NCBI RefSeq assembly: GCF_000719705.1
Contig: NZ_JOHO01000062.1
Location: 23,542-87,541, forward strand
Source of the DNA: Streptomyces sp. NRRL S-350
GTDB taxonomy: Bacteria; Actinomycetota; Actinomycetes; Streptomycetales; Streptomycetaceae
Length of the DNA stretch: 64,000 nucleotides
Reading direction: 5' to 3'
Of this stretch, positions 18,167-26,863 are shown in pieces. The translations under genes were made by a program, and so were the position numbers. Numbering within the stretch: position 1 is the stretch's first letter; the number at the start of each line of letters is the position of its first letter. The notes below the pieces were generated by a model, which worked only from the letters and a program-made list of their open reading frames with translations, was not told the origin of the DNA and ran no database searches.

Positions 18167-18895
18167 CTACAACTGCTCGAAGTGGAAAGAGCGAATGAAG
18201 CAGTCCCGCGGCTGGTTGCTCGCGAACAGGACGCAGTCGAGGACGGATTGCGCGGTCAACGGGTCACTTGCGGTCCGCGAAGCGTGGTCCCAGGCGGAGT
18301 CGAGCGGGTCGCCGTCCGTGAAGTCCGGTGGGTAGAGCGAGATGACGCGGACACCCTCGGGGCGCAGCCGGTGGGAGAGGACGTCGGCGAAGCCGGCCTG
18401 GGCGGCTTTGGCAGCGTAGAACGCGGGGTGTGCCTGGGAACGGTGCCCCCGGGGTTCCGCGGCCGAGGAGACCAGGTTGACGACGTCCGCTCCGGCGGAA
18501 GCGCGCAACAGCGGCAGGAGGTGCTTGACCGTCAGCAGCGTGCCGGTGGCTCCGGAGGCGATGGTGTCGGTGATCGCGTCGTCGTCGGCGTCCCAGAGAT
18601 TGGGACCCTCCAGGTAGCGGGCACCGTTGTTGATCAGCACATCCACCCGGCCGGTGCGGGCGGCTATTCCACCAGTGAAGGCCCGGATGGAAGCCGGATC
18701 GGCCAGATCGCAGGCGAACGCGTCAGCCTGCGCGCCGCTGTCGACCACTACCTCATCAGCCACCTTCTGAGCCGCTGCCAGAGAACGCGCGGACAAGAAC
18801 ACGCGCGCACCCAACCGGCCAGCCCCAAGGGCCAACGCTCGCCCGAACCCGCGCCCGGCCCCGGTCACTGCCACCGTGCGTCCTGCGAGATCCAC
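18167..18895 (-). CDS. Short-chain dehydrogenase/reductase (classical SDR)
   Basis: 242 aa. Cofactor motif VAVTGAGRGFGRALALG (TGxxxGxG), RVDVLINNGARY (NNAG equivalent, here NNGA), catalytic Ser in VNLVSSAAEP and Tyr-x-x-x-Lys in HPAFYAAKAAQAG. It reduces or oxidises a small substrate with NAD(P). The GTG at 18895 has GGGGGAGG upstream. It stands alone; upstream lies 600 bases without a gene. Confidence 0.88.
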   Translation of the reverse strand: MDLAGRTVAVTGAGRGFGRALALGAGRLGARVFLSARSLAAAQKVADEVVVDSGAQADAFACDLADPASIRAFTGGIAARTGRVDVLINNGARYLEGPNLWDADDDAITDTIASGATGTLLTVKHLLPLLRASAGADVVNLVSSAAEPRGHRSQAHPAFYAAKAAQAGFADVLSHRLRPEGVRVISLYPPDFTDGDPLDSAWDHASRTASDPLTAQSVLDCVLFASNQPRDCFIRSFHFEQL

Positions 18896-19115
18896 GGGAA
18901 CACCTCCCCCTGTTTAGCGTGATGATCACCGTGGCCCTATCCAGCGCCGGCCAATGCGCTGCATGTTCACGTAGAGGCCCGGCCCAGACCCGGCCCTGCA
19001 CCGGTCGACCGGGAGATTTGTCCGGCCGTTTCTGGTGTGGCGGCGGCGGGTCTTCCGGTGGTGTCGTGCGGGTGGGCGTTGCGCCTCGGTGGCCGCCGTC
19101 CTGCTGGGGGCCGCG

Positions 19116-19153
19116 GGGTGCGCGCCACGGGCAATGGTGTGTGGCGCGCACCC
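19116..19153. repeat. Inverted repeat with 13-bp perfect arms
   Basis: GGGTGCGCGCCAC (19116-19128) and its complement (19141-19153) enclose a 12-base loop. It lies between the SDR start and the stop of the minus-strand gene at 19495, 340 bases beyond that stop, so it may be a distant terminator or a mobile-element relic. Nothing else is recognisable in 18896-19494. Confidence 0.55.
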
Positions 19154-19494
19154 GGGGCTGATCCTTCCAGAGCGGTATGGGCGCCGGTCCACCACCCTGG
19201 CGCCCTCCTGAGTCGCTTGGGTCGCTGGGGGCCGGGCCGCCTGCTGCCGCGCCCGGGCGGCCGAACTCGGTGTGGTGCCGGCCAAGGTGGGTAGTTCTGG
19301 AATTAGGGAACGGGCCCACGTCGCCTGCTGCGCCCTGGCCGCTGTCCGTGTCGCGCTGGTCGGGGCCGGGGGTGGCCGGGGTGGGCGCCTCTGCTGTCCG
19401 CTGGCTCGGCTCGGGCTGGGTGGTGGTGTCAGCGTCCGTCGAGGGAGATCACGGTCCGGTCGATGGATGTGGGGTGCCGTTGGAGGCTCCGGTC

Positions 19495-19890
19495 CTACAG
19501 GTAGGCGTCCCAGCGGATTCGCGCGGTCGGTGGCAGGACCAGAGGCACGGCGTGCGAACTCGCGCTGCGGTCCGGCAGGAAGAGTCCCACGAATACGTGG
19601 CCGTAGGAGGCGGCCTCGGCGTACCCCGATGGGGGCTCTGCGGAGGTGCCGTAGGGCGTCAGTTCGGCGACGGGCAGCCAGGTGGCGCCAGCGTCCTGCA
19701 CCTGGAGGCTCACGGTCAGCCTCGGGCCGTCGTGATTCAGCTCTCTGGGCGGGTCGCCGACGACGGTGGAGAGAAAGACTGTCCCCACCTCGGTCAGGTC
19801 GATGGGATCCGAGTAGCCGGTGCCGTAGAGCGTGACACCCTCCGGGTTGTGGCGGTTGTTGGCCCAGATCAGTCGTGCGGGCTGGGGCAC
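19495..19890 (-). CDS. Hypothetical protein
   Basis: 131 aa from the GTG at 19890, chosen because GGAGG lies five bases upstream; longer in-frame starts have no such site. PQPARLIWANNRHNPEGVTL, YGTGYSDPIDLTEVGTVFLS and VSLQVQDAGATWLPVAELTP read as an all-beta soluble domain, ending ARIRWDAYL. I do not recognise the family. No signal peptide or membrane segment. Strand-like alternation of hydrophobic residues suggests a beta-sandwich. Upstream 19891-20500 contains only a small hairpin (20177-20197) and the SDR operators. Confidence 0.6.
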   Translation of the reverse strand: MPQPARLIWANNRHNPEGVTLYGTGYSDPIDLTEVGTVFLSTVVGDPPRELNHDGPRLTVSLQVQDAGATWLPVAELTPYGTSAEPPSGYAEAASYGHVFVGLFLPDRSASSHAVPLVLPPTARIRWDAYL

Positions 19891-20423
19891 GGTCCCTCCA
19901 AGCGTGACAGGGCCGCGCGGTCGCGCCACCCCCGACACCATGCTCGGCGGGCCGCCCGGCCAGGGAAGGACACCGCCACGGCCGGATGCTGCCACAGTGT
20001 CCGGTCCGGTCCGGGGCAGGTCCGGCCGGGGGCGCCGCCCGACTCCGTCTGGTCAAACTTCGCTGAAACTCGTCAAACTCCGTTGAGACGGACACTCGGG
20101 TCGCTGTGTCCTGGCCGCCGGTGCGCGGTCCTGGTCGGCCGTCCGGGCCGTCCCCCTGCGCCCCGGTGGCCGGCCCGGGAGGCCTCGGCGGCCTCCCCCG
20201 GCCTTCAAATGCAGGTTTCCAGTCGGAGTGCCTGTTTCTGAACTGAAGGCGCCGATCAGTCGGGTCGACCGTCGGCGGACCGTCCGCTTCGCAGCCGCTC
20301 CCTGGTGCCGAGCCGGCCGTACGAGCTGCCGTTGCGGCCCCGCGCGCCCCGGGGTGCCGGTCTTGCGATGGCTGCGGCTTCATGGGCGCCTGGGATCGCA
20401 TGGCAGGCCGCCGCTCACCAAAG

Positions 20424-20477
20424 CGGATGGGTCATCCACATGTGTGCTACCGTCTCGATAAGCGGATTATCTATCCG
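20424..20477. promoter_or_regulatory. TetR-type operators before the SDR gene
   Basis: GGATGGGTCATCC (20425-20437) and CGGATTATCTATCCG (20463-20477) are two palindromes 24-76 bases before the SDR start. The same motifs recur before the TetR gene (21423-21455), which points to one regulator binding both promoters. Confidence 0.55.
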
Positions 20478-20500
20478 TATGCTGCTGGAGTGGAGGGCAC

Positions 20501-21391
20501 ATGACGAAGACAGCCGTAGTCACGGCTGGAACGGCGGGCATCGGGTTGGAAACGGCCCTGGGGCTGGCTGCCAGAGGGTTCTCGGTCACGGTGGTCGGGC
20601 GCGATGTCGACCGGGGCGCCCAGGCGGTGGAGCGGATCAACGCGATGAACCCGGCCAGCCCCGGCCGGTTCCTGCCCGCCGACCTCGCCTCGCTCCACGA
20701 CGTGCGTGCGCTCGCCGACCAACTCGCCCGCGACCACGCCGCGACGGGAGAACCGCTGACCGTCCTTGTCAACAATGTCGGGGCGATGTTCCCCGACCGG
20801 CGCGACCTGGCCGGCGTCGAGGCGTCGTTCGTCGTCAACCACCTCTCGCCGTACCTGCTGACCGAACTGCTGCTGCCCACGCTGACCGCCGGCGCACCGA
20901 GCAGGATCGTAAACGTGACCTCCGGTGCGGTCGGGGTCGCCAAGCGGGTGTTCGACGCCGTCGAGCCGCCCGGCGGCTACTACGGCTTCCACTGGTACGG
21001 CCGCGCCAAGCTTGCCAACCTCGCCTACACCCTCGACCTGGCCGCCCGATTGGACGGCACCGGCGTGTCGGTCTTCGCCGCCGACCCCGGAGGCGCAGCG
21101 ACAGACATGACCAACGGCACCCTGGACGACCCGAAGATCGTCTCGCCCGCCCTGCGGCTGCTGTGGCCACTGGTGCGCCGCAAGTTCGAACACTCGACCT
21201 CTGGCCCGGCATCCGTGGCGGCCAGGCCCTCGATCGTCGCCGCCACCGACGACGCGCTGACCGGTCGGACCGGCCTGGTCATCGGCGCCCAGGCGAGCCC
21301 GGTGGCACCGTTGCGCTCGGCGACAGACCCGCGCATCGCCCAGGCCGTGCGCCTGCTCAGCGAACGGCACGCACCGCTCGCGGCCACCTGA
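20501..21391 (+). CDS. SDR oxidoreductase (retinol/protochlorophyllide-reductase-like)
   Basis: 296 aa. MTKTAVVTAGTAGIGLETAL carries TGxxxGIG (here AGTAGIG), FSVTVVGRDVDRGAQAVERI the NADP-type beta2 loop with Arg, LTVLVNNVGAMFPDRRDLAG, SRIVNVTSGAVG with the catalytic Ser and HWYGRAKLANLAYTLDLAAR with Tyr-x-x-x-Lys. This subgroup reduces lipophilic carbonyls. GGAGGGC precedes the ATG. It is followed 66 bases later by a TetR gene, and the two promoters share GGATGGGYCATCC operators, so induction by a substrate of the enzyme is likely (inference). Confidence 0.87.
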   Translation: MTKTAVVTAGTAGIGLETALGLAARGFSVTVVGRDVDRGAQAVERINAMNPASPGRFLPADLASLHDVRALADQLARDHAATGEPLTVLVNNVGAMFPDRRDLAGVEASFVVNHLSPYLLTELLLPTLTAGAPSRIVNVTSGAVGVAKRVFDAVEPPGGYYGFHWYGRAKLANLAYTLDLAARLDGTGVSVFAADPGGAATDMTNGTLDDPKIVSPALRLLWPLVRRKFEHSTSGPASVAARPSIVAATDDALTGRTGLVIGAQASPVAPLRSATDPRIAQAVRLLSERHAPLAAT

Positions 21392-21422
21392 CCCGGAGCG
21401 CACTGCGGTCGCGGGCGGCGGA

Positions 21423-21455
21423 CCCATCCGGATGGGCCATCCGATTAACCTATCC
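21423..21455. promoter_or_regulatory. Overlapping palindromic operators before the TetR gene
   Basis: CCCATCCGGATGGG (21423-21436, perfect) overlaps CGGATGGGCCATCCG (21429-21443, 6-3-6), followed by CCGATTAACCTATCC (21441-21455), which ends 2 bases before the TetR ATG. Matches the pair before the SDR gene. Confidence 0.55.
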
Positions 21456-21457
21456 CC

Positions 21458-22039
21458 ATGACGACGACCCCCCGACGCAAGGACGCGGCCCGCAACTGGG
21501 ACCGGATCGTTGCCGTCGCCCGCGACCTGGTCGACCAGGGCACGCCGTTGCAGCTCAACGACGTCGCCCGGCGCGCCGAACTCGGAGTCGGCACCGTCTA
21601 CCGCCACTTCGCCACCCCCGAGGCGCTGTTGGAGACCATCGCCACCCCGTGCCTGGAAAACCTGGCCGCCCACGGCCGGCAGGCGCTGGCCGACACCGAC
21701 CCCTGGCGCGCACTGGAGGGCTTCCTGACGCGAACCGTCGAAGCGCAGGTCACCGACGCTTCCTTGGCCCCGGTCACCGCCGCACCCACCGATGCCCTCC
21801 CGCGCACCACGGAACTCAAGACCGCGCTGTGGTCGACCGGCGACACGCTCCTCGCCAGCGCCCGCGAAGCCGGGGCAGTGCGCCCCGACCTGGCATCGGC
21901 CGACCTGGTCCCGCTCATGTGCGGCATCGCCCACGCCGTCAACGTCCACGGCGGCACCCCCGCCGAAAGGATCGACACCGCGCATCGCTACCTGTCGGCC
22001 CTACTCGGGGGCCTGCGAGCCGCACCACCTCACGCGTGA
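21458..22039 (+). CDS. TetR-family regulator
   Basis: 193 aa. HTH domain: ARNWDRIVAVARDLVDQGTP, LQLNDVARRAELGVGTVYRH FATPEALLETIA. The C-terminal helices include SADLVPLMCGIAHAVNVHGG and YLSALLGGL, like the SACE_7040 C-terminal type. The start codon sits directly after the operators, so the transcript is probably short-leadered or leaderless. It likely represses itself and the SDR gene upstream. Confidence 0.88.
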   Translation: MTTTPRRKDAARNWDRIVAVARDLVDQGTPLQLNDVARRAELGVGTVYRHFATPEALLETIATPCLENLAAHGRQALADTDPWRALEGFLTRTVEAQVTDASLAPVTAAPTDALPRTTELKTALWSTGDTLLASAREAGAVRPDLASADLVPLMCGIAHAVNVHGGTPAERIDTAHRYLSALLGGLRAAPPHA

Positions 22040-22094
22040 CACGCCTCCCACTTCACCGCCCGTCGACGCGCGGAGCTAGTCCAGGCGGGGCAGG

Positions 22095-22142
22095 GTGATC
22101 GTGGACTGGCTGACGACGACCGATCACAAGAAGATCGGGAGT
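22095..22142 (+). pseudogene. Fragment resembling the N-terminus of cytochrome c oxidase subunit I
   Basis: GTG at 22095 opens VIVDWLTTTDHKKIGSL, matching the conserved start of actinobacterial CtaD (WLTTTDHKxIG) before the first membrane helix. The match ends after about 17 codons and no helix follows. A relic of recombination; the rest of 22040-22560 shows nothing. Confidence 0.4.
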
Positions 22143-22526
22143 CTCAGCGGCTGGAGGAAGTTCCGGGTAACCGTCACCGTTGAGGCCGCCGCCGTCGGCA
22201 TCGTCCCCAGCGCCTCCCCGGCCCGCCAAGCCGCCTCCCTCGCCAGCCCGACGCCCGCGGCCGGCTCCGGCCAGTCGGCATCAGCCTTCCCCTGGCCGGG
22301 CGCAGCGCTCTGAACGCGCCTCGCTGCTGCGCCTGGCGAGCGGTGACCTGGCCGAGCGGTCCGGCACCGTGAGCGGCCTGCCTGGCAGCCCGCCCGTCGC
22401 CCACCTGCCGTGCATCCCGGGGTCGAGACCGACGAGCGAGCCGAATCCGCCCGCTACCGTCACCGGCCGAAGGTCAGGCGCGTCTGGGCCGGCCTTGCCC
22501 CGCACCAGGTGTTCATACCCTAAGTA

Positions 22527-22903
22527 CTCCAGCCGTAGATCGTGATCTTGTCGGTCCTTCATGATGGTGCTCATGACTGGTGAGCCCTTGTACGTGTCCC
22601 TCGCTGAGCTGCGCAGGTCGTTCGACGTGCTGATGCGCCATGTGGAAGCCGCCGAGGCGGGCGATGCTGTCGCCCTGGACAAGGACTACTTCTGGTCTAT
22701 CCCCTCGGACGAGCTGTACGACGTCACCAGGGAGCCGGACGACCTGACGATCGGCCAGCTCTCGGAGTCCTGGCAGCATCTGCGGGATCTGCTTGCCGAT
22801 CAGGATCGTGCCCTGGGATACCACCTGGTGTGGCTCGCCGACGTCCTGAGGGCGATAGGCCAGAACTTTCCGGCGTAGTCGCCTCCAGCCGCAGGTCGTG
22901 ATC
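22527..22903. repeat. Pair of 21-bp direct repeats flanking a small gene
   Basis: Copies at 22527-22547 and 22883-22903 match at 19 of 21 positions and lie immediately either side of the 22561-22878 gene. On the minus strand both read DHDLRLE. The stretch 22904-23367 beyond the second copy has no recognisable gene. Confidence 0.45.
22561..22878 (+). CDS. Small hypothetical protein (acidic)
   Basis: 105 aa, or 100 aa from the ATG at 22576. EPLYVSLAELRRSFDVLMRH, GDAVALDKDYFWSIPSDELY, EPDDLTIGQLSESWQHLRDL and LAWLADVLRAIG-type helices give a small acidic soluble protein similar to uncharacterised Streptomyces proteins. A 21-base sequence, CTCCAGCCGTAGATCGTGAT plus C, at 22527-22547 recurs at 22883-22903 with two changes, so the gene is flanked by direct repeats. 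Function unknown. Confidence 0.55.
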   Translation: MMVLMTGEPLYVSLAELRRSFDVLMRHVEAAEAGDAVALDKDYFWSIPSDELYDVTREPDDLTIGQLSESWQHLRDLLADQDRALGYHLVWLADVLRAIGQNFPA

Positions 22904-23367
22904 CTCATGGTTGTCGAGCTGACGGTGCCGTGGCGGGTGGTGGCCACGACTTGGAAGACGACGGCCTGCTCCACTCCTGGCGCCGCCCCTGCTGTAGCCG
23001 TAACCGGCATCCGCGGTCACCCAACGCAGACGACGCCAGGGCCACGCTGTCTGCACGCCGTCCTGAAGCCCCGCGCAGTCCCAGGCAGTCCCTGGTTCCG
23101 GGGTGCAGCGCCGACTCCATGCCACACCTGAGGGATCCGGCGACGGGGTCGGCCAGGCGCACCAGGCGACGGGGTGTCCCCAGCGACCCGAGCGACCCAG
23201 CAGGGCCGCCAGGACGGCGGACAGGCAGGGGCTCAGCGAACCGGCGCTCAGACCGCCCCGGCAGGATCAACCCCGGTGCCCGCCACACGCCGCCGACCGG
23301 CGCAGCGGGGGCCAGAACGGCGGCGGACGGCCAGGCCCAGCGGAGGCCACAACGGCGAGGTGAGGGG

Positions 23368-24651
23368 TCAGACGACTGTGCAGTCCAGGATTCGGCCGTC
23401 GGACGTGCCGATCAGCAGATGTCCCGGTTCGGTCGCGGTGAGCGCGGTCGGAACGGCCGGGATGCCGGCGGCGGTCACTTGGTGGCGCCAGCGGAGGGTG
23501 CCGTCGTAGAGGTCGAGGGCCAGAAGCTCGCCGTTGCGGTAGGTCACGAAGGCGGTGTCCGCTGCGGTGTCGAGGTCGGTTGCGACGTGGTCGGTCCAGA
23601 AGATCCAGCGGGGCGCGCCGTCGGCGGCCGCGCGGCGAACGACGAAGGAGCCGCCGGGCTGCAGGCCCCGGCCGTCGTAGACGGTGCCGACGTACACCAA
23701 GTCGCCGTCGCTGGTCTCCGCGCCCGGGCCGGGGAAGTGAGTCTGCCCGGGCTCCCAGGAGAGCGGGAAGAGGAGTTGGGTACCCGGCCCCTTGGAGGAG
23801 CGTGCCGCGAGCCAGTCCTGGTTGGGCCTCCGGCGGGCTCGTGCGGCCTGGCGGACGTAGTCCCGGCTGCCGCGCCGGATCCGCAGGCGGTCCTGCCGCT
23901 CGACGTACGCGGTCGTCCGGTACCGAATCAGCAGACCGTCCTCACGGTCGCCGGGCACAGGCCGATCTGGCGCGTCCTCCTCCTTGTGGAGGGTGGCCAG
24001 CAGGCCGCCGTCAGGCAGTTCCTCGATCGCGCGGACCTGATGCCGGGGCTCCCAGTCCGGGCTCAGCGCCGAGAGCGCCGACCGGGCCTCGTCGCGTCCG
24101 TCGGGCCGCGGGGCGGGCACGCGGGGGCCCGCCAGGTCTGAGGGGGTGAGCGAGTGGGGGGTGACGGTGTGCCAGTCGGGCCGCCGCACGACGGCGACGT
24201 GGCCCTCGACGTGAGCCGTCCGCTCGTCCTTGTAGTCGTCGTACGGCGCCATCAGCACTTGCAGGGCCTGCCCGTCCAGCCACGTCAGCCCGAGGACCTG
24301 GCGGCCGAGGTCGCCCTCGATAAGGGAGCGCGCGGCTCCCGTCTCCCAGTCCAGCAGGAGCAGCTCGCCCTCGAAGAAGTAGCCGCCGTCGTACTCCCCC
24401 GTCCCGACCGCGAGCAGCGGCTCCGTCGGATGGAAGGCCAGGGCCTGCACCGGGAACCGGGTCCGGAGCACGGCCAGGCAGCCGAGGTCCCCCGTGTCGT
24501 ACACCGCCACCGTCGCATTTTGGGCGAACCCGGGCTCACCCGCCACGGCGAGCAAGCCACACTCCTCGTCGGACACGGCCAGGGCAGGCTCACCAGCCTC
24601 GGCGAACGGGCGCTCACCGAGGACACGCAGAACACGGAGCGGAGAAGTCAT
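23368..24651 (-). CDS. WD40/PQQ-like beta-propeller protein
   Basis: 427 aa from the ATG at 24651, which has GGGAGGA eight bases upstream; longer readings of this frame lack such a site. Repeated propeller blades are visible: ALAVSDEECGLLAVAGEPGF, VYDTGDLGCLAVLRTRFPVQ ALAFHPTEPLLAVGTGEYD, LLLDWETGAARSLIEGDLGR, and near the C-terminus LALDLYDGTLRWRHQVTAAG with LIGTSDGRILDC. Cytoplasmic, no signal peptide. Such proteins are scaffolds or sensors; no enzyme domain is present. No clear operon partner. Confidence 0.75.
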   Translation of the reverse strand: MTSPLRVLRVLGERPFAEAGEPALAVSDEECGLLAVAGEPGFAQNATVAVYDTGDLGCLAVLRTRFPVQALAFHPTEPLLAVGTGEYDGGYFFEGELLLLDWETGAARSLIEGDLGRQVLGLTWLDGQALQVLMAPYDDYKDERTAHVEGHVAVVRRPDWHTVTPHSLTPSDLAGPRVPAPRPDGRDEARSALSALSPDWEPRHQVRAIEELPDGGLLATLHKEEDAPDRPVPGDREDGLLIRYRTTAYVERQDRLRIRRGSRDYVRQAARARRRPNQDWLAARSSKGPGTQLLFPLSWEPGQTHFPGPGAETSDGDLVYVGTVYDGRGLQPGGSFVVRRAAADGAPRWIFWTDHVATDLDTAADTAFVTYRNGELLALDLYDGTLRWRHQVTAAGIPAVPTALTATEPGHLLIGTSDGRILDCTVV

Positions 24652-25025
24652 ACCCAAGATCCTCCCAGCCGCTACTGGCGAGCCTCCGAGCAGGCCGTGG
24701 CCGAGACCGCGCGGCATCGGCACACACCGCCGGCGGTGCTGTCGCACCGGCCAGTCGCGCCCGGACCGCACAGGGGATCCCGGGCATCCGCCCACGTCAC
24801 AGGGCGTGACAGCACCCCACGCGACAAGGGGACGCGACAGCCCCGGACCGCGGCCCCGGCCCCGGCCCCGCGGGGACGGCCACGGGAGGCCGCCGAGGCC
24901 TCGCCCCAGCCGGGGAGCCGGATTGTGAAGCGGCTCGGGCCCGGCGCGGACTGAGTCGACACCGTCCCGCCATCGCCTGGAGCCGATCATTCGTGCCGGC
25001 GCGGGGCACCCCCGGTGGCCTCCCA
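24652..25025. other. Gene-free stretch
   Basis: Very GC-rich, with CCCCGG-type simple repeats around 24855-24880. I see no gene, remnant or regulatory element beyond the ribosome binding site of the propeller gene. Confidence 0.5.
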
Positions 25026-25502
25026 TCATGCGGGGTGGCCGGCGTCGATGTCCGCCACCTTCCGGTAGGACAGCACGGGCACGGCCGAGGACGGGACCTG
25101 GACGTGGATCGGGTCCAGAAGGAAGCCGGTGTGGTCGCCCCATTCGGCCCGGTCGAGCACCCGGCCGACGAACCAGGCCGGCGCCCGGTCGAGGATCGGT
25201 ACGTCGTTCGGTCCGCGATGCCAGCGGACGCGGGCGAACTTGTCGCTGGTGTCGCCGGTCAGGCCGCCGAACACCTCGGCCAGCTCGTGGTCCGGAGGCA
25301 GGAGGTGCACTCCTAGCTCCTGCGCCGCGGAGGCCGCCGCGTAGGTGTGGTTCGCCTTCGAGAGCCACACAGTGAAGCGCGCGGGGTCGATCGAGCACTG
25401 CCCGGCGAATCCGACCAGGCAGCCGGCCGGACGCGGCCCGTTCACCGTCACCACGTACACGGGGTAGTCCAGCAGGGCCGCGAAGGCGTCGAAACCGCTC
25501 AT
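25026..25502 (-). CDS. Flavin-reductase-like (FMN-binding split barrel) protein
   Basis: 158 aa from the ATG at 25502, which has GGAGGTAGGA just upstream; the in-frame ATG 15 codons further up lacks this. FAALLDYPVYVVTVNGPRPA GCLVGFAGQCSIDPARFTVW and LSKANHTYAAASAAQELGVH LL follow the flavin_reduct fold. GDTSDKFARVRWHRGPNDVP carries the conserved DKF. It probably binds FMN and either reduces flavin or acts as a heme/flavin oxidoreductase. It stands alone. Confidence 0.85.
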   Translation of the reverse strand: MSGFDAFAALLDYPVYVVTVNGPRPAGCLVGFAGQCSIDPARFTVWLSKANHTYAAASAAQELGVHLLPPDHELAEVFGGLTGDTSDKFARVRWHRGPNDVPILDRAPAWFVGRVLDRAEWGDHTGFLLDPIHVQVPSSAVPVLSYRKVADIDAGHPA

Positions 25503-25601
25503 AAGTCCTACCTCCACCGAACGTGCGCCCCACGGCGCGCTCGTCATGGTGCCGCCGGTCAGCCGCGCGGCGGGGTGGCCAGGGCGGGGCCACGTCCCGG
25601 C

Positions 25602-25841
25602 TCAGCCCGGGTGGCGGCGGGCCCGGGGCCGCGCTGCGCGCCGTCCGGGCGGGTGTGCCTCGTCTCCGGGCTCGGGAGCCTGTCGTCCGGCGGATGCGGC
25701 CGGTGCCTGGCCGGTCCCGACGGAGAAGGGGGACCGGTCCATCGAAGGCGGGCTTTCCCCCTGCGGTTGGTCCGCCGCGGCGTCGGGGTGGGAGGGCTGG
25801 GACAGTCGGCCCAGCACCGGACGGATGGGTTGATCACTCAT
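25602..25841 (-). CDS. Doubtful small ORF
   Basis: 79 codons starting MSDQPIRPVLGRLSQPSHPD, then low-complexity Pro/Ala/Arg sequence. No ribosome binding site. The opening looks protein-like, the rest does not; it may be a remnant. Listed because 25503-26230 has little else apart from the IS701-like fragment. Confidence 0.2.
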   Translation of the reverse strand: MSDQPIRPVLGRLSQPSHPDAAADQPQGESPPSMDRSPFSVGTGQAPAASAGRQAPEPGDEAHPPGRRAARPRARRHPG

Positions 25842-25917
25842 GCTGGGAGTCTGTCACTGTCACCGTTGTCCAAACCGTGGATGCGGATACCGTGCCGCTC
25901 GAAAAGGGGCCGGACCG

Positions 25918-26118
25918 GCTTGACCGCCAGACCTGATCCCACGCACCGTCCCCGAGATCCGCAGATTGATCACCGGACTCGCCCGGCCGGTTCCGCCGTA
26001 GCATCGCCCACGTCCTGCACTGGTCCCGCTGGCGCCGACGAGGCCGGCACCAGGCCCGGCCCAGTCACCACAAGAGCCGAGGCCACGGCCCGAGGGCTGA
26101 CCCGCCGTCACCGTAAGC
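25918..26118 (+). pseudogene. IS701-type transposase C-terminal fragment
   Basis: The frame reads LIPRTVPEIRRLITGLARPV; after a shift the next frame reads IAHVLHWSRWRRRGRHQARP SHHKSRGH to a stop near 26117. Together these are the C-terminal end of IS701-family transposases (PEIRRLL ... HWSxWRRRHQAxA). Confidence 0.5.
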
Positions 26119-26172
26119 ACCGTTGCGGCGGTCGCGCGGGCGCGCGGGCGCGTGGCGCGCGCGAAGGCCCCG

Positions 26173-26201
26173 CCGCCCCCACCGAGGTCGGTTGGGGGCG
26201 G
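26173..26201 (-). terminator. Terminator after the SnoaL-like gene
   Basis: CCGCCCCCACCGA (26173-26185) pairs with TCGGTTGGGGGCGG (26188-26201) with one bulged base and a 2-base loop, 30 bases after the stop at 26231. Confidence 0.6.
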
Positions 26202-26230
26202 CAGGGTCGGGCGGGGCCGCGGGAACGGCC

Positions 26231-26809
26231 CTACAGGACCTGGAGCTGGGTGAGGAGTTGGAAGGTGTCCGAGTTGAGCCAGTACTCGGCGAACTTGCCG
26301 TTCTCCATGCGCAGGGTGTCGGTGCCGGTGAACGTGATGGTCGTGCCGGGCTCGGCCTTGGCGCCGGGGAAGCCGCCGGTGTAGGTGCCGGTGGCGGTCC
26401 AGCGCAGCGAGGCGTGGTGTCCGGAGACGAGGGAGTCGAGCTGCGGGGTGAAGCGCAGGTCGGGGAAGGCGGCCCGGGTCTGCGCGATCCAGGCGACCAG
26501 GCCGTCGGCGCCGCGGATGGCGCTGCCGTCGCCGCCGTCCAGCATGGCGGCGTGCACGGTGAAGTCGGGCGAGATGATCCTCGGGGCCTGGGTGTAGTCG
26601 CCGTTCCACAGCCGTAGCCAGGCGTCGAGCATGGCCTTCGGGTTCTTCGCCGCCTGGTGGTCGTGCGCCGAGGCGGCGGAGGCGGAGGTCGCCGCGGAGG
26701 CGGACGGTACGGCGGAGGAGGCGGCGGCGGCCGTGGTGGCGCCGAGGGCCAGGGCGGCCGCGGCGGCGGGGGCGAGCAGGCGGCCGCGGCGGCGGGCGGT
26801 GGTGGTCAT
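26231..26809 (-). CDS. Secreted SnoaL-like (NTF2-fold) protein
   Basis: 192 aa. Signal peptide plus Ala/Ser-rich linker in residues 1-50 (RGRLLAPAAAAALALGATTA). The SnoaL-like alpha+beta barrel follows: PKAMLDAWLRLWNGDYTQAP, RIISPDFTVHAAMLDGGDGS, IRGADGLVAWIAQTRAAFPD, LVSGHHASLRWTATGTYTGG, MENGKFAEYW. This is the ester-cyclase/SnoaL pattern, usually cytoplasmic; export is unusual. GAGGAACC precedes the ATG. It lies 54 bases downstream of the alpha/beta hydrolase gene on the same strand and may share its transcript. Confidence 0.8.
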   Translation of the reverse strand: MTTTARRRGRLLAPAAAAALALGATTAAAASSAVPSASAATSASAASAHDHQAAKNPKAMLDAWLRLWNGDYTQAPRIISPDFTVHAAMLDGGDGSAIRGADGLVAWIAQTRAAFPDLRFTPQLDSLVSGHHASLRWTATGTYTGGFPGAKAEPGTTITFTGTDTLRMENGKFAEYWLNSDTFQLLTQLQVL

Positions 26810-26863
26810 GGTGGTTCCTCGCGTATCGGTGGGAAGAGCAGGCTGTCGGACTGGAGACGAGCG

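Noticed and set aside
23368..25593. A 741-residue propeller protein
   Set aside because: The first 314 codons overlap the flavin reductase gene and are low complexity; the ATG at 24651 has a proper ribosome binding site.
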